From Megascapheus bottae (taxonomy: Eukaryota; Chordata; Mammalia; Rodentia; Geomyidae): a stretch of DNA of 64,000 nt. The DNA lies in assembly GCA_024803745.1 (NCBI GenBank), contig JANJXV010000048.1, positions 1,437,001 to 1,501,000 of the forward strand. Reading direction: 5' to 3'. A program made the translations under genes and the position numbers. How positions within the stretch are numbered: the first letter of the stretch is position 1; each line of letters starts with the position of its first letter. Below the pieces are notes generated by a model. The model did not search any database, was not told the origin of the DNA, and saw nothing but the letters and a program-made list of their open reading frames with translations. Below are positions 61,423 through 64,000 of the stretch, piece by piece.

Positions 61423-64000
61423 CCTTTCCCAAAACCTAACCCTAACCCTAATCCTAACACTTCCCCTTACCCTAAACATAAACATAACCCTAACCCTAAC
61501 CCTAACCCTACCCCTTACCCTTCCCCAAACTCTAATCCTAACCCTAAACCTAACCCTAACACTTACCGTAACCCTAACCCTAACCAAACCCTTACCATTA
61601 CATTAACACTAACCCTAACCCTAACCTTTACCCTAACACTAACCCTAACCCTAACCATAAACCTAACCCTAACCCTAACCCTTACCCTTACCATAACCCT
61701 AACCCATACCCTATCCCTTACCCTTATCCTAACTTAAAAACAAACCCTAACCCTAACCCTAACACTTTCCCTCACCTTAAACCTAAGCCTAACCCTAAAC
61801 CTAACCCTAACCCTAACCCTAACCCAAACCCTAACTCTCACCCTAACCCTAAACCTAAACGTTACCCTAACCGTAACCCCTGACCCTAACCCTAACCCTA
61901 AACCTAACCCTTACCCTTACCCTAACCTTAACCCTAACCTTAATGCTAACACTAACCCTAAACCTAACCCTTACCCTAAAGCTCACGCTAACCCTAACCC
62001 TAACCTTTACACAAACCTAATGCTAACCCTAACCCTAAACTTTACCCTAACCCTAACCCTACCCTAACCCTTACCCTATCCCTAACACTAACCGAAACCC
62101 TAAACCTAACCCTAACCCTAACCCTAACCCTTAACCCTAACCCTAACCCTTACCCTTATCCTAACCTCAAAACTGACCGTAAACGTTACCCTTACCCTGA
62201 CCCTAACCGTAAACCTATCCCTAACACTAACCCTAACCCTAACCCCTAATCCTAACCCTAACCCTAACAATAACTCTAACCCTTACCCTTACCCTAACCC
62301 TAACCCTAACGTTATGCTAAACCTAACCCTAACCCTGACCGTAACACTTACCCTAACCCTAACCCTAATCCTTAGAATAACCCTAAACCTAACCCTTACC
62401 CTTTCCCTATCCCTAACCCTAACCCTAACCCTTACCCTAACTCTAAACCTAACCCTTACCCTAACCCTAACCCTAAACCTAACCCTTACCTTACCCTAAC
62501 CAAAACCCTAACCCTAACCCTAAGCTTTACCCTAACACTAACCCTAACCCTAACCCTAAATCTAACCCTAACCCTAACCCTTAATATTACCCTAACCCTA
62601 ACCCATAACCCTAAGCCTAACCCTATCCCTTACCCTTATCCTAACTTCAAAACAAACCCTAACCCTAACCCTAACACTTTCCCTTACCCTAACACTAAGC
62701 CTAACCCGAACCCGAACATTAACCCTAAACCTTACCCTAACCCTAAACCTAACCCTAACCCTTACCCTAACCAATACCCTTTCCTTAACCCTAACCCTAA
62801 CCCTAACCCTTACCCTAACCCTAACCCTAACCCTATCCCTAAAACCTAACCCCAACCCTAACCGAAACCCTAAACCTAACCCTAACCCTAACCCTAACCC
62901 TGAACCTAAATCTAAACCTAAACCTTACCCTTATCTTAACCCTAACCCCAAACCTAACCCTAACCCTAACCCTAACTCTTACCCTTACCCTACACAGAAC
63001 CCTAATGCTAACCCTAAACCTAAACCTTACTCTTACCTAAAACTAACCCTAACGCTTACCCTAACCCTAACATTAACCCTAACACTTACCCTTACCTTAA
63101 CCCTAACCCTAACCCCTAAGCCTAACCATAACCCTAACCCTAACCCTTACCCTTACAATAACCCTAACCCTAAGTTAAGCCTAACCCTAACACTAACCCT
63201 AACACTAACACTTACACTAACCCTAACTCTAATCCTAACCCTAAACCTAACCCAAACCCTAACCCTAATCCTTACACTAACCCTAACCCTAACCATAACC
63301 CCTTACCCTAACCCTTACCCTAACCCTAACCCTAAACCTAACCCTTACCCTTACCCTAACATTAACCCTTACCCTAACTCTAACTCTAACCCTAACCCTA
63401 AAACCTTACCATAACCCTAAACCTTACCCTAACCCTAACCCTAACTCTTACCCTACCCCTAACCCTAACCATAACACTAACACTAACCCTAACCCTTACC
63501 CTTACCATAACCCTAACCCTAACCCTAACCTTAATGATAACCCTAACCCTAACCCTAACCCTAACCCTAACCTCTATCCCTATCCCTAAACCTAACCCTA
63601 ACCCATAACCCTAACCCTTACCCTAACCCTAAAACTAACCCTAACCCTAACACTAACCCTAACGCAAAACCTAAACCTAACCCTAACCCTAAAACTTACT
63701 CTTACCCTAACCCTAACCCTAACCCCTAACCCTAAACCTAACCCTACCCCTTACCCTTATCCTAACTTCAAAACAAATCCTAACCCTAACCCTAACACTT
63801 TCCCTTACCCTACCCCTAACCCTAAGCCTAAACCTAACCGTAACCCTAACCCTAACCCTAACCCTTCCCCTTTCCTTAACCCTAAGCCTAACCCTTACTC
63901 TTACCCTAACCCTAACCATAACCCTAAAACCTAACCCTAACCCTAACCACAACCCTAACCCTAACCCTAACCCTGAACCTAACCCTAAACCTAACCCTTA
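61423..64000 (+). repeat. HOR R copy 3, cut by the window end
   Basis: CCTTTCCCAAAACC at 61423, a variant ACTTAAAAACAAACC at about 61,732, CCTTAGAATAACC at 62370, ACTTCAAAACAAACC at 62643, CTACACAGAACCC near 62,992, AAGTTAAGCC at 63172 and TTAATGATAACCC at 63531 follow the order of copies 1 and 2. An extra ACTTCAAAACAAATCC at 63765 follows TTAATGATAACCC, a place where copies 1 and 2 lack it. The repeat continues past the window. Confidence 0.83.
62270..62685 (+). repeat. M module, copy 5 of 5
   Basis: CCTTAGAATAACC at 62370, AAGCTTTACCCTAACAC at 62522 and ACTTCAAAACAAACC at 62643, with ACCTCAAAACTGACCG at 62164. It is the partner of copy 3 at 5,430-5,450 bp. Confidence 0.82.

Larger units (their letters stand above)
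1..64000. repeat. Degenerate telomere-type (CCCTAA)n array filling the entire window
   Basis: Every line of the window is built from CCCTAA hexamers and one-base variants of them, with the C-rich strand always on +. Variants include CCCTTA (the commonest by eye, frequently as a doublet), ACCTAA, CACTAA, CCATAA, CCGTAA, GCCTAA, TCCTAA, CTCTAA and CCCTGA. Seven-base CCCCTAA and five-base CCTAA units shift the register now and then. G is very rare on + and I saw no GGG triplet there. TTAGGG is the telomeric repeat of vertebrates and many other eukaryotes. Whether this is a terminal, subtelomeric or interstitial block cannot be decided, because both edges lie inside the repeat. No unique sequence, gene, tRNA, rRNA or transposon remnant was seen anywhere. 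Confidence 0.97.

Noticed and set aside
223..63952. More than a hundred open frames of 60-249 codons on both strands, many starting with ATG
   Set aside because: All translate to Thr-Leu, Asn-Pro, Val-Arg or Gly-Leu repeats, which is simply CCCTAA or TTAGGG read in its stop-free frames. Overlapping frames are open on both strands at once, there is no codon bias or domain, and conservation between copies is explained by DNA duplication.
1..64000. CRISPR-like array of repeats and spacers
   Set aside because: There are no constant direct repeats separated by unique spacers; repeat and spacer would both be telomere hexamers, and the higher-order copies are hundreds to thousands of bases long.
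1..64000. Long-read basecalling error of telomere repeats
   Set aside because: Known nanopore telomere errors give a few strand-specific wrong words. Here many different substitutions recur in identical order in copies kilobases apart, which random or systematic miscalling would not produce. Assembly-level copy-number errors remain possible.
1..64000. Telomere-targeted retrotransposons (SART, TRAS or Penelope-like) inserted in the array
   Set aside because: No stretch longer than about 25 bases departs from the hexamer pattern, so there is no room for an element body, and I saw no poly-A tail or target-site duplication.
1..64000. Telomerase RNA template or other structured RNA gene
   Set aside because: CUAACCCUAA words are everywhere as part of the array. 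No region with unique flanking structure, pseudoknot or promoter could be recognised.
1..64000. Head-to-head telomere fusion point (switch from CCCTAA to TTAGGG)
   Set aside because: No TTAGGG or GGG was seen on the + strand in any line; polarity is constant through the window.

Overview
The whole 64 kb window is one uninterrupted array of degenerate telomere-type repeat. The C-rich strand, (CCCTAA)n, reads on + from the first base to the last, so the G-rich TTAGGG strand is always on minus. I saw no orientation switch, no GGG on the + strand, no unique DNA, and no credible gene, RNA gene, transposon or CRISPR array. The canonical hexamer dates to no single lineage: TTAGGG is the telomere repeat of vertebrates, many other animals, many fungi and some protists. 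With no gene present I cannot name the organism. A eukaryotic chromosome end (left end, if the chromosome terminates to the left) or a very large interstitial telomeric block are both possible. Perfect runs are short (longest found is eight units at 561-608), and neither window edge is a clean telomere cap.

The array is not randomly decayed. Single-base variants (CCCTTA, often in doublets; ACCTAA; CACTAA; CCATAA; CCGTAA; GCCTAA; TCCTAA; CCCTGA) occur in fixed orders that recur kilobases away, so they act as landmarks for nested higher-order repeats (HORs).

Domain 1 (1 to about 18,350) has four copies of HOR A, starting at 1, 5282, 11652 and 16379. Each contains a 431-bp pair, then a 1.3-kb subunit present 3, 2, 1 and 1 times, and in copies 1-3 a further segment. 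Domain 2 (about 17,810 to 26,130) is two copies of a 3.4-kb HOR B separated by a 1.5-kb spacer. Domain 3 (about 26,130 to 43,000) is a mosaic: a 600-bp direct repeat, a 1.65-2.0-kb tandem duplication, a 6.2-kb-spaced copy pair, and recurrent E, F and G modules also found in domain 1. Domain 4 (about 43,090 to 64,000) holds 1.7-kb and 2.3-2.7-kb duplications followed by three copies (the last cut by the window end) of a 5.6-5.9-kb HOR R.

Long open frames exist on both strands only because a 6-bp period without stops in two of three frames translates to Thr-Leu, Asn-Pro, Val-Arg or Gly-Leu dipeptide repeats. I do not annotate them as genes. The interest of the window is its architecture: size, one polarity, HOR nesting, hexamer-register small rearrangements, and module shuffling. 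All boundaries were read by eye from landmark motifs and are approximate to tens of bases unless a motif position is given.
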